Source: Kiloniellales bacterium (GTDB taxonomy: Bacteria; Pseudomonadota; Alphaproteobacteria; Kiloniellales; JAKSDN01). From it: 61,450 bases of DNA. The notes beneath the pieces are model-generated. The model saw only the letters and a list, made by a program, of their open reading frames with translations. It had not been told where the DNA came from and searched no databases. The position numbers and the translations under genes are program-made. Of the stretch, positions 1-7,658 are shown piece by piece (positions within the stretch are counted from its first letter, which is position 1; each line of letters starts with the position of its first letter). The stretch is taken from contig JASJEC010000005.1 in assembly GCA_030064845.1 (NCBI GenBank), positions 1 to 61,450 on the forward strand, read 5' to 3'.

Positions 1-513
1 TCGGTGGCCGTGCCGATGATCCTGGCCGGGCCCGGCATCCCGGCCGGCGTAAACCAGACGCCGGTGTCACTGAACGACCTGGCGGCTACCATCGAGCGGG
101 CGGTGGCGCCCGGCCCCCGCGCGGCGGTCGAGCCCTGGGAGGGCCGGCCGCTCCAGGACTTCGTGACGGCGCCCGAGCCCGAGCGCATCGTCATCAGCGA
201 GTACCACGACGGCGGCAGCCCGACCGGCCTGACCATGCTGCGCCAGGGGCCCTGGAAGTACGTTCACTACGCCGGCGGCCACCCGCCGCAGCTCTTCGAC
301 CTGGAGAAGGACCCGGGCGAGCGCAACGACCTGGGAACGGATCCGGCCTACGCCGAGCTGCGCGCCACGCTCCTCGCCCAGCTGAACGCCGTGCTCGACC
401 CGGAGGCGGTCAACGCCCAGGCCTTTGCCGAACAGAGGTCGAAGTTGGAGGCGCTCGGCGGCGCGGAAAAGGTGCTCGCCATGCCGAGCTTCAACCACAC
501 GCCGCTTGGATAG
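1..513 (+). CDS. Sulfatase family protein, C-terminal part (5' truncated)
   Basis: Only the last ~170 codons are in the window; the reading frame is open to the left edge. The segment VPMILAGPGIPAG near the start and the tail LRQGPWKYVHY...QLFDLEKDPGERNDLG are typical of the C-terminal subdomain of alkaline-phosphatase-fold sulfatases, where the 'LFDLEKDP..E..NL' strand closes the protein. The catalytic CxPSR-type formylglycine site and most metal ligands would lie upstream, so substrate and activity cannot be judged. It converges on the minus-strand ABC transporter operon, whose last gene ends 6 bases away. A choline-sulfatase or arylsulfatase-type enzyme is possible; the family assignment is good, the substrate unknown. 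Confidence 0.8.
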   Translation, partial: SVAVPMILAGPGIPAGVNQTPVSLNDLAATIERAVAPGPRAAVEPWEGRPLQDFVTAPEPERIVISEYHDGGSPTGLTMLRQGPWKYVHYAGGHPPQLFDLEKDPGERNDLGTDPAYAELRATLLAQLNAVLDPEAVNAQAFAEQRSKLEALGGAEKVLAMPSFNHTPLG

Positions 514-519
514 AGAACG

Positions 520-1545
520 CTACTCGGCGGGCTCCAGCTCGGCCAGCTCCTGCCAGCGGTGGCAGGCGACGTCGTGCTCGAGGCCGAAGTGGTCGAGCTT
601 GGGCTCCGCCGTGCGGCAGATGTCGATCGCATGCGGGCAGCGGGTCTGGAACTTGCAGCCGGGCGGCGGGTTGGCCGGGCTCGGAATCTCGCCCTCGAGC
701 TTCTGGGCCTGGGCCCCGTGGTCCGGGTCGAGCGAGGGGATCGCCGAGAGCAGCGCCTTGGTGTAGGGGTGACGCGGCGCCGCGAAGAGCTCGCGGGTCG
801 GCGCGGTCTCGACCAGGCGCCCCAGATACATGACCGCCACATGGTCGCAGGTGTGGGCGACCACGCTGAGGTCGTGGCTGATGAAGAGGAAGGTGATGTC
901 CATCTCCTGCTGTAGGGACTTCAGCAGGTTGAGGATGTCGGCCTGGATCGAGACGTCGAGCGCGGCGACGCTCTCGTCGGCGACCAGGAACTTCGGCTGG
1001 CAGACCAGGGCGCGGGCGATCGAGATGCGCTGGCGCTGGCCGCCGGAAAAGGCGTGGGGGAAGCGCCTGAGGTGCTCAAGGTTGAGCCGGCACTTGGCCG
1101 CGATCTCGCGCACCCTCTGGTCGGTCTCCTCGCGCGACGAGGTCAGCTTCATGACCTCGAGCGGCTCGGCAATGATGTCGCGCACCGTCATGCGCGGGCT
1201 GAGCGCGGCGTAGGGATCCTGGAAGATCAGCTGGGCCCGGCGGCGGTAGTCTTTCAGCTGCCGCTTGTCGATCGCCGCGATGTCGTAGTCGACCTCGCCG
1301 TCGTTGTAGTTCACGTGCCCGCCGCTGATCGGAGCCGCCTTGAGGATGGCGCGGCCGAGCGTGGTCTTGCCCGAGCCGCTTTCCCCGACCAGGCCGAAGA
1401 AGGAACCCTTCGGAATGTCGAGCGAAACGTTCTCGATCGCGCGAATCACCAGCTTCTCGCCGAACAGCTGACGGCCGAGCCCGTAGTGGACCGAGAGCCC
1501 CTTTGCGGAGATATGGGGGGTGGCGAGAGGGTGGCTATCGCTCAT
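520..1545 (-). CDS. Oligopeptide/dipeptide-type ABC transporter ATPase (OppF/DppF-like)
   Basis: 341-aa cytoplasmic ATPase that would energise import of peptides or a related solute. Walker A GLVGESGSGKT is at residues 51-61, the signature FSGGQRQR near 166-173, Walker B FLVADE near 186-191 and the switch His in FLFISHD. The C-terminal oligopeptide-transporter region with PGCKFQTRCP (Cys pair near residue 300) is characteristic of the OppD/OppF family. After Walker B the usual DEP is DES (ADESVAALD), a mild departure. Its ATG overlaps the stop of the upstream ATPase gene by 4 nt (ATGA), so translation is probably coupled. It is the last gene of the five-gene minus-strand operon. Confidence 0.93.
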   Translation of the reverse strand: MSDSHPLATPHISAKGLSVHYGLGRQLFGEKLVIRAIENVSLDIPKGSFFGLVGESGSGKTTLGRAILKAAPISGGHVNYNDGEVDYDIAAIDKRQLKDYRRRAQLIFQDPYAALSPRMTVRDIIAEPLEVMKLTSSREETDQRVREIAAKCRLNLEHLRRFPHAFSGGQRQRISIARALVCQPKFLVADESVAALDVSIQADILNLLKSLQQEMDITFLFISHDLSVVAHTCDHVAVMYLGRLVETAPTRELFAAPRHPYTKALLSAIPSLDPDHGAQAQKLEGEIPSPANPPPGCKFQTRCPHAIDICRTAEPKLDHFGLEHDVACHRWQELAELEPAE

Positions 1546-2567
1546 GCCGGGACCTCTTCGGCGGCCTTCGCGCTGTCACGTTCCTGCACCAGCAGGCAGG
1601 CGGCCTCGTGCCCCTCGCCCAATGTGGTGACGCTGGGATCGATGGTGTTGCACTTGCCGGCGATCGCCTGGGGGCAGCGGGTGTGGAAGACGCAGCCGGC
1701 CGGACGTTCGAGCAGGCTGGGGATGTCGCCGGGCACCGGCGTGAGCGGCTCGTCGAGCTCTTCCAGCTTGGGGATCGCATGCAGCAGGCCCTGGGTGTAG
1801 GGATGGGCCGGTTGCTTGATGACCTGGCGGACCGTGCCGCTCTCGACGATGTTGCCCAGGTACATGACGGCGACCCGGTCGGCGGTCTGCGCGATCACGC
1901 CGAGATCGTGAGTGATGAACAGGATCCCCATGCCGAACTCGGCGACCAGCTCCTTCATCAGGTCGATCACCTGGGCCTGGATCGTCACGTCGAGCGCGGT
2001 CGTCGGCTCGTCGGCGATCAGCAGCTTCGGCTTGGTCGAGAGCGCCATGGCGATCATCGCCCGCTGGCGCATGCCGCCGGAGAATTCGAAGGCGTACTGG
2101 TCGAAGCGCCGGGCCGGCTCGGGGATGCCGACCCGGGCCAGCATCTCGATCGACAGCTCCTTGGCGCCCTGCTTGTTCAGCGAGGTGTGGATCAGGAGCT
2201 GCTCGACCATCTGGTCGCCGATGGTGATCGCCGGGGCGAAGCTCGCCATGGGCTCCTGGAAGATCATCGAGATGGTGCCGCCCCGGATCACCATGAGCTC
2301 GCGTGGTTTCTTGAGCGCCAGGACGTCGACGGGGCCTTCGTCCAGGTTCAGGGTGATCCTGCTCTCCGGACTATAGACCGCGTTCTTGGCGTTGAGCTGC
2401 ATCAGGGCCTTGGCCGAGACCGACTTGCCCGAGCCGCTCTCGCCGACCAGGCCCAGGACTTCGCCCGGCGCGATGTCGAAGGAGATGCCGTCGACGGCGG
2501 TGATCAGGCCCTCGTCCGTGCGGAACTGGACGGTCAGGTTGTCGACGCTGATCAGCGGTTTGCTCAT
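1542..2567 (-). CDS. Oligopeptide/dipeptide-type ABC transporter ATPase (OppD/DppD-like)
   Basis: 341-aa partner ATPase of the importer. Walker A GESGSGKS is at 42-49, signature FSGGMRQR at 162-169, Walker B LLIADEP at 182-188, and a C-terminal PAGCVFHTRCP element marks the peptide-transporter subfamily. The frame stays open far upstream of the true start; the ATG at 2567 was chosen because MSKPLISVDNLTVQF is the normal N-terminus and because this ATG overlaps the stop of the upstream permease gene by one base (TGATG). The Q-loop reads QEPMASFAPAITIGDQM where peptide importers usually have QDPM.SLNP. OppD and OppF-like subunits normally act as a heterodimer. Confidence 0.93.
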   Translation of the reverse strand: MSKPLISVDNLTVQFRTDEGLITAVDGISFDIAPGEVLGLVGESGSGKSVSAKALMQLNAKNAVYSPESRITLNLDEGPVDVLALKKPRELMVIRGGTISMIFQEPMASFAPAITIGDQMVEQLLIHTSLNKQGAKELSIEMLARVGIPEPARRFDQYAFEFSGGMRQRAMIAMALSTKPKLLIADEPTTALDVTIQAQVIDLMKELVAEFGMGILFITHDLGVIAQTADRVAVMYLGNIVESGTVRQVIKQPAHPYTQGLLHAIPKLEELDEPLTPVPGDIPSLLERPAGCVFHTRCPQAIAGKCNTIDPSVTTLGEGHEAACLLVQERDSAKAAEEVPA

Positions 2568-3739
2568 CACCTCTTGTCCGAATAGGGGTCGGCCGCGTCG
2601 CGCAGCCCGTCGCCGACGAAGACGAAGGCCAGCACCATTGCCACGAAGAAGATCACCGGGATGAAGTGCCACTGGTAGTTCAGCAGCACGTCGGCGTTGG
2701 TCACCGCCTGGAGCAGGACGCCCAGCGAGTTGACCGGCTCCTTGAGGCCGAGGCCGATGAAGCTGAGCGCCGTCTCGGAGAGCACCATGTAGGGGAAGGA
2801 GATCACCAGGTCGACGATGATGTAGCTGGTGAAGCTCGGCAGCAGGTGGCGCCGGATCACGTGCCCCGCCGGCGCGCCGCAGAGCTGGGCGGCCAACACG
2901 TACTCCTGGTTCCGCTCGGTCAGCAGGTGGGTCCGGATGCGCCGCGCCAGGGTCGGCCAGCCGATCAGGCCGAGGATGATCGAGATGAAGAAGAAGCGTT
3001 CTTCCGAGCTCCACTCGTCGGGCACGAAGGCGGCCAAGGCCATGAACAGCGGAATCGCCGGCACGGTTCTGATCGCGTCGGTTACCATCTGCAGCGCGCC
3101 GTCGATCCTGCCGCCGAAGTAGCCCGATATCCCGCCGATGATCAGCGCCAGGACAAAGGAGATCAGCATGCCGATGGTGCCGACTGCGAGCGACGTCCAG
3201 ATCGCGTGCAGGGTCCGCGAGAAGATGTCCTTGCCGCCCTTGTCCGTGCCGAAGAGGTGGATGCCGCCCTCGTCGACGCCGAACAGGTGGGTCTCGAACT
3301 GTATGCCGAGCATCGTGTACTTCCAGCCCGGCACGAAGAACTGGACGTAGCGCCGCTCTTCCGGATTGACCTGGGTCACCCAGCGGAAGTTGGTCTTGGC
3401 CGAGCGGGTCCGCTCGACGCCGTGGATGAAGGGCCGCAGCGAGCAGCCGTTGTGGTCGCAGAACATGGGGATCTGCGGCGCGCCGAACTGGTAGTCCTTG
3501 TTGCGCCCGGCGATGGTCGGGTCGTAGGGCGAGAGGAAGGGCGCGAAGAGGCCCATCAGGATCAGGATGATCAGGACCGACCCGGCGATCATCGCCGAGC
3601 GGCTCTTCTTGAAGCGGGCCCAGATCAGCTGGGCCTGGCTGGCCGTGAAGTAGGCTTCCTTGCGCTTCTGCTCGGCCAGAGCCGCCGCGTCGAGCGGCTC
3701 TTGGGTGACGCCCTGGGTGCCGATCGCCTGCTCCGCCAT
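2567..3739 (-). CDS. ABC transporter permease, OppC/DppC-like
   Basis: 390-aa inner-membrane permease. The cytoplasmic N-terminus of ~50 residues is followed by a first membrane helix (AMIAGSVLIILILMGLFAPF), a long periplasmic insert of roughly 130 residues with a Cys pair (CDHNGC), then a five-helix core. The EAA-type coupling loop (YVLAAQLCGAPAGHVIRRHL) contacts the ATPases. The insert is longer than in a classical OppC (about 300 aa) and matches the longer permeases of importers that use ~650-700-aa binding proteins, as here. It lies 3 nt downstream of the partner permease and overlaps the ATPase gene by one base. Confidence 0.9.
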   Translation of the reverse strand: MAEQAIGTQGVTQEPLDAAALAEQKRKEAYFTASQAQLIWARFKKSRSAMIAGSVLIILILMGLFAPFLSPYDPTIAGRNKDYQFGAPQIPMFCDHNGCSLRPFIHGVERTRSAKTNFRWVTQVNPEERRYVQFFVPGWKYTMLGIQFETHLFGVDEGGIHLFGTDKGGKDIFSRTLHAIWTSLAVGTIGMLISFVLALIIGGISGYFGGRIDGALQMVTDAIRTVPAIPLFMALAAFVPDEWSSEERFFFISIILGLIGWPTLARRIRTHLLTERNQEYVLAAQLCGAPAGHVIRRHLLPSFTSYIIVDLVISFPYMVLSETALSFIGLGLKEPVNSLGVLLQAVTNADVLLNYQWHFIPVIFFVAMVLAFVFVGDGLRDAADPYSDKR

Positions 3740-3742
3740 GAT

Positions 3743-4753
3743 CTAGGCCCCCACCACGCTGCGCCTGATGCGCGGATCGATGATCGCCAGCAGCAGGTCC
3801 GTGAAGAAGTTGAGCGACACGATCGCCGCCGTGAGGATGAAGATGATGGCGCCGGCGAGCTGCTGGTCGTTGGAGCGCGCCAGGGACTCGAGCAGCAGCG
3901 CGCCCATCTCGGTCAGGGTCAGGATGACCGCGACGATGGGCAGCTCGTTGAACACCCGGTTCAGGTCGAAGCCCAGCGAGTTGATGATCGGGCCGAGCGC
4001 GTGGCGCGCCGGATAGCGCCACAGCAGCTTGCGCCCGAAGACGCCGCGCGCCGAGGCCGCGGTGACATAAAGCTTGCCTAGCTCGTCGGACATGAGCGCG
4101 CGCACGGTCTGCAGCGCGAAGGCCGTCGCCGACCAGCCGAGGATGAAGATCGGCAGCCAGGCCCGGCTGAGGAAATCGATCAGCTTGTCGAACGACCAGG
4201 GCGCGTCGCGGTACTCCTTGGAGAAGAGGCCGGTCAGGCTGTCGCCGAACAGCACGGTCGAGACCAGCATGATCATCAGCGCCAGGAGGAAGTTCGGCAT
4301 CGCCAGGCCGAGGTAGGAGACGAAGCGTAGCGTGTTGTTTGTGACGGGGTTGTTGGCCGAGGCCGAGATGATGCCGACCGGGATGGCGATCAGGTAGGCG
4401 AAGAAGAGCGCGGCGAAGCAGATGCCGAGCGAAAGCCAGATCTTCTGGCTGAGCAGGTTGTTGATCGAGACCCGCAGAATGCAGCTCTCGCCGAAGTCGC
4501 CGCGGAAGAAGACGTTGCCGACCCAGCTCGCCCAGCGCACCACGAAGGGTCGGTCGAGCCCGAGGCGCCTCTTCTCGGCCTCGATGTCCTCGACGGTGAT
4601 CTGCGAGCCCTGGGTGTTCTTGAAGGCGAGATAGCGCTCGGCGCAGGTGCCGGGGACCATCTCCATGAGGGAGAAGACGATGAAGGAGACCAGCAGCAGC
4701 GTGACGACCGCCATGGCGAAGCGAGTCGCGGCGAACTGAAGGTACTGCAGCAT
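3743..4753 (-). CDS. ABC transporter permease, OppB/DppB-like
   Basis: 336-aa inner-membrane permease. The N-terminal helix MAVVTLLLVSFIVFSLMEMV followed by PGTCAERYL is the standard OppB/DppB opening; further hydrophobic helices and an EAA loop (LYVTAASARGVFGRKLLWRY) follow. It would pair with the OppC-like permease to form the channel. It is separated from the binding-protein gene upstream by a 537-bp gap holding two hairpin repeats and a MITE-like element, so the four downstream genes may be transcribed less strongly than the binding-protein gene. Confidence 0.92.
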   Translation of the reverse strand: MLQYLQFAATRFAMAVVTLLLVSFIVFSLMEMVPGTCAERYLAFKNTQGSQITVEDIEAEKRRLGLDRPFVVRWASWVGNVFFRGDFGESCILRVSINNLLSQKIWLSLGICFAALFFAYLIAIPVGIISASANNPVTNNTLRFVSYLGLAMPNFLLALMIMLVSTVLFGDSLTGLFSKEYRDAPWSFDKLIDFLSRAWLPIFILGWSATAFALQTVRALMSDELGKLYVTAASARGVFGRKLLWRYPARHALGPIINSLGFDLNRVFNELPIVAVILTLTEMGALLLESLARSNDQQLAGAIIFILTAAIVSLNFFTDLLLAIIDPRIRRSVVGA

Positions 4754-4802
4754 GTCTCGCCCCCTGACCAGGCCCTTCCCCGAAGCCCTGCTAGGAAAAG
4801 TC

Positions 4803-4867
4803 TAGAGCGGATCATGTTTAGATGGAACCACTACGTGGTTGCCAACTAAACATGTGAATCCGCTCTA
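4803..4867. repeat. 65-nt hairpin repeat, copy A1
   Basis: A 65-nt palindromic unit bounded by TAGAGCGGAT and ATCCGCTCTA. An outer 10-bp stem is followed by a 3-nt TGA/TCA bulge in one arm, a second ~9-bp stem (CATGTTTAG with CTAAACATG), and an apical hairpin AACCAC-TAC-GTGGTT at 4826-4840. Copies A2 (4879-4943) and A3 (22759-22823) have the same length and architecture with a different second-stem and apical sequence. Relative to A2 and A3 it is inverted, judged by the arm that carries the bulge. It lies between the binding-protein and permease genes. Confidence 0.85.
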
Positions 4868-4878
4868 CATCCTAGGTT

Positions 4879-4943
4879 TAGAGCAGATTCACCGGGTTTG
4901 ATGGATCGCCTCCGGCGATTCAGTCAAACCCGGATCTGCTCTA
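4879..4943. repeat. 65-nt hairpin repeat, copy A2
   Basis: Second copy, 11 nt from A1. Outer stem TAGAGCAGAT/ATCTGCTCTA, then an extra TCA in the left arm, a second stem CCGGGTTTGA/TCAAACCCGG, and an apical hairpin ATCGCC-TCC-GGCGAT. It is nearly identical to A3 at 22759-22823, differing in the apical stem and single stem positions. Its right end is CTAG, which also forms the left end of the neighbouring 272-bp inverted-repeat element. Confidence 0.88.
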
Positions 4944-5212
4944 GGGCCTGTTGACATTCACGTTGCGCTCCTGGCGGGAGCGAATTTGCGCCGGGGCTAG
5001 GAGCGGGAGGCGCCGTGGGGTGGGCCCCCACAAGGCCTTCCGCGACGCCGCCCCGGCGCAAATGCGCCCCGTCCCGAAGGGATCCGGCGAAATCGACCTG
5101 CTGCCGCGTTGCTTGTCGTCGAATATGCGCCGCATGTCCTTCCTCCTCGCGCCTAACAGCAGGCCGATTTCACTCGGACCAGGAGCGCGACGTGAGTGTC
5201 AACAGGCCCTAG
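4941..5212. mobile_element. MITE-like element with nested inverted repeats
   Basis: A 272-bp non-coding unit. Its terminal arms (4941-4974 and 5179-5212) are inverted repeats of 34 bp with 32 matches, both beginning CTAGGGCCTGTTGACA when read inward. A nested inverted repeat of 18 bp with one mismatch lies at 4980-4997 and 5050-5067, and a GTGGGG...CCCCAC hairpin lies between them. Each end carries CTAG, which could be a target-site duplication or part of the element. No transposase reading frame is present. It could be a miniature inverted-repeat transposable element moved by a transposase elsewhere in the genome, or a large structured intergenic repeat. Confidence 0.65.
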
Positions 5213-5234
5213 CATGGCCTCAGATAGGCGAGAA

Positions 5235-5264
5235 GAGGGCCGGGCCGCGATCGGCCCGGCCCTC
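5235..5264 (-). terminator. Perfect 13-bp hairpin after the binding-protein gene
   Basis: GAGGGCCGGGCCG at 5235-5247 pairs perfectly with 5252-5264 across a CGAT loop. It starts 26 nt downstream of the stop of the minus-strand binding-protein gene. On the minus strand it is followed by TTCTCGCC and not a long T-run, so it could terminate weakly or stabilise the binding-protein mRNA end, giving higher expression of the binding protein than of the permeases. Confidence 0.6.
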
Positions 5265-5290
5265 GGGTTTCGCCTCACGTCAACGGCGGT

Positions 5291-7363
5291 TCAGCTCTCG
5301 TCGGCCAGGAACCACTGCTGCGGACGGTAGGGGTAGGTCCTGTAGTACTCGTAGGACCAGGTCTTGAACTCCGGGAAGTTCTTCAGCGCGGTCCGATGGT
5401 AGATCGGGTTGGGCGCCTGGACCGTCCCGATGATCATCAGGTTGGTGGTCAGGTTCTCGACCAGCCGCTGGCCGATCTTGGCCGATTCCGGCGTGCCGAC
5501 CGGGGTCGACTGGAAGGCGTTGATGTCTTCGACCATGTCGAACACCCACTGCGGCGGCTTGACGCCCGACTTGCCGTCGGACTCGAGGTACTCGCCCCAC
5601 AGCATGCCGACCCGGTGGTCGAAGTAGTTGCCGAAGGGTGCGACGAAGCTCTCGTTCAGGCCGAGCACCATGGCGAGCGGCATGCCCTTGCCCCAGGCGC
5701 CGACGTCGAGCTGGTTCGAGGACTGGGCCGAGCGGTACTCGTCCGGCGTGACCTCCTTGGCGGTGGTCTTGATGCCCACGTTGGACCAGTGCTGGGCGAC
5801 CAGCTCGACAACCTGGCCGGCGATGCCCTGGGTGGCGAACTGGATGTTCAGCACCAGCGGCTCGCCGTTCGGCAGGTCGCGGAAGCCGTCGCCGTTCTTG
5901 TCGACCAGGCCGATCTCGTCGAGCAGCTTCCTGGCCATCTCAGGATCGTGCTGGATGAAGTGCTTGGACCACTTCTCGTCGACGAAGTCCGGACGGGGCG
6001 AGAAGCCGATGTACTGCTTGGGCTCGCCGAGGCCGAAGAAGGCCACGTCGTTGATCTCGTCACGGTTGATCGCGACCGACATGGCCTGACGGAACTTCAG
6101 GTTGCCGAAGACTTCCCGCTTCGCCATGTCCTCAGAGGTCACGTTGAACGAGAAGGCGGGCAGGGTGATGGTCGGCTTGAGGTCGATCTTGTAGCCGCCC
6201 TTCTCCTGTCCGTCGAGCAGCATGGGCGCGCCCGGAAGCTGGACCGACTGCGACTTGTAGTCGACCTCGCCGTTGACCAGCTTGAGCAGACGGACCTCGT
6301 TCTCGTTGATGTAGAGCTCGTCCTGCTCGTTGATGTAGGGCAGCTGGTTGCCTGCGGTGTCCACCTGGAAGAAGTAGGGGTTGGCGACGTAGCGCCGGCC
6401 TTCCGTGGTGTCCTTGATCGTGATGAAGCTCTCAAGCGTGGGCATCACGTCCTTGGGCATGCCGGCGACCTTCTCGGGCTGCGAGAGCAGCGGCGAGGGG
6501 GTGTCGGTCCAGTCCGAGTTGCCGTAGTAGGCGGCGATCACGTCGTAGCCCCTCTCGAAGCCGATCTCCTTGGCCAGCTTGTCGGCGTCCGGGTTGATGT
6601 CCGGGTGGTACTGGCCGAGGAAGTGCTTGGGCTGGAAGCCCTGGGCGTAGGAGGTCGCAAAGTGGGCCAGCAGGCCCGGCTTCGGCGCCGGCAGATTGAA
6701 GCGCACGGTCTGCGGGTCGATCACGTCGACCGTCATGCGCTCGCCGGCCACCAGCACGTAGTCCTTGGCCTTCTCGATCACGTTGGGATCGAGCGCAAGG
6801 TTGTCGTACCAGAACTTGACGTCCTCGGCGGTGAAGGGCCCGCCGTCGGACCACTTGTGGCCCTCGCGCAGGTAGAAGGTGAGCTGCGTGAAGTCGTCGT
6901 TCCAGTCCCAGCCCTTGGCCACGTTCGGCACGATCGTGTTCAGGTCGTCCGAGAAGCGCACCAGGTTGACGTGGCGGGTCGAGAGCAGGTCGGAAGTGCC
7001 GGCCTCGGTCGCGTTCGACAGCGCGTCGAACACGCCGCCGTAGCGGCCGATTTCCTCGTAGGGCGCGACCACCAGCGGCTCCGCCGGCAGGCGCTCTGCG
7101 AGCGGCGGCAGGTCCGGGTTGCCCCGGATCTTGGCGTTCAGGTCCTTGATCGACGGGTTCTCTTGGAAGGTCAGCTTGCAGTTCGCGGCCGACTCGAACT
7201 CGGACAGCTCGAACTGCTGCGGGAACTTGCCGCTGATGCCCTTGTCTTCGGCGACGGTGATCGCCGGGCAATCCGCGGCCAGAGCGGGCTGCGTGCCTGC
7301 CGTGGCCAGCATGAGCGCGCCAATAGCGGTCGATGCAAGGCCCAGGACTTTTCCTGTTGTCAT
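5291..7363 (-). CDS. Extracellular solute-binding protein, family 5 (peptide-type ABC importer)
   Basis: 690-aa periplasmic binding protein that delivers the solute to the OppB/OppC-like permeases downstream. A signal peptide is clear (hydrophobic LGLASTAIGALMLATAG, cleavage likely after PALA-ADC). The mature part has the family-5 core, including the GHKWSDGGPFTAEDVKFWYDN element near residue 175 that marks the SBP_bac_5 fold. At ~690 residues it is longer than OppA or DppA (about 500-545) and resembles the long binding proteins paired with long OppC-like permeases. The start is an ATG preceded by GGGAGAG. It shares family and the PPLAERLPA segment near the N-terminus with the orphan binding protein at 25522-27414. 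Confidence 0.9.
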   Translation of the reverse strand: MTTGKVLGLASTAIGALMLATAGTQPALAADCPAITVAEDKGISGKFPQQFELSEFESAANCKLTFQENPSIKDLNAKIRGNPDLPPLAERLPAEPLVVAPYEEIGRYGGVFDALSNATEAGTSDLLSTRHVNLVRFSDDLNTIVPNVAKGWDWNDDFTQLTFYLREGHKWSDGGPFTAEDVKFWYDNLALDPNVIEKAKDYVLVAGERMTVDVIDPQTVRFNLPAPKPGLLAHFATSYAQGFQPKHFLGQYHPDINPDADKLAKEIGFERGYDVIAAYYGNSDWTDTPSPLLSQPEKVAGMPKDVMPTLESFITIKDTTEGRRYVANPYFFQVDTAGNQLPYINEQDELYINENEVRLLKLVNGEVDYKSQSVQLPGAPMLLDGQEKGGYKIDLKPTITLPAFSFNVTSEDMAKREVFGNLKFRQAMSVAINRDEINDVAFFGLGEPKQYIGFSPRPDFVDEKWSKHFIQHDPEMARKLLDEIGLVDKNGDGFRDLPNGEPLVLNIQFATQGIAGQVVELVAQHWSNVGIKTTAKEVTPDEYRSAQSSNQLDVGAWGKGMPLAMVLGLNESFVAPFGNYFDHRVGMLWGEYLESDGKSGVKPPQWVFDMVEDINAFQSTPVGTPESAKIGQRLVENLTTNLMIIGTVQAPNPIYHRTALKNFPEFKTWSYEYYRTYPYRPQQWFLADES

Positions 7364-7597
7364 CAGTGTAACTCTCCCTGTTGGGACGATAGATTTCTAT
7401 GTCAGGCACACGGCACCCAGCCGGGCTCACCGCGCGCTGATCAAGGCACATCCATCGCCTGGTTATATGACTATGTTGGCACACTTTTATGACAATCGCG
7501 AGGGTCTGGAGAGGGCTTCCGAAGCTCTCAACCCCGGGTCGAATATTGGTCAATTCAGGCGCGAAACTGCCGATGCGGACGCCCCTGCCGGGAACTC

Positions 7598-7615
7598 CTG
7601 ACAGAACACTGTCAG
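7598..7615. promoter_or_regulatory. Perfect inverted repeat upstream of the lyase-GNAT pair
   Basis: CTGACAG-AACA-CTGTCAG: two perfect 7-bp arms with a 4-nt spacer, centred about 53 bp before the ATG at 7659. It lies in the 295-bp gap between the divergent binding-protein gene and this pair. The position fits a repressor or activator operator; a short RNA hairpin is the alternative. I see nothing else recognisable in the gap (7364-7658). Confidence 0.45.
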
Positions 7616-7658
7616 CGCGACTCTGCTAGGGTTGGCGCTTCTTCGGAAGGAGGGCGGC

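Noticed and set aside
2568-4022. 480-codon upstream extension of the OppD-like frame
   Set aside because: The extension is Arg/Ala/Pro-rich without similarity and runs antiphase through the OppC-like permease gene; the ATPase begins at the ATG at 2567.
4951-5367. Open frames inside the MITE-like element
   Set aside because: They span nested inverted repeats and show no coding character; the unit is structural.
5396-7492. 698-codon plus-strand frame opposite the first binding-protein gene
   Set aside because: The product is a Val/Asp/Leu/Arg-rich shadow with no domain; the minus-strand frame is a clear SBP with signal peptide.
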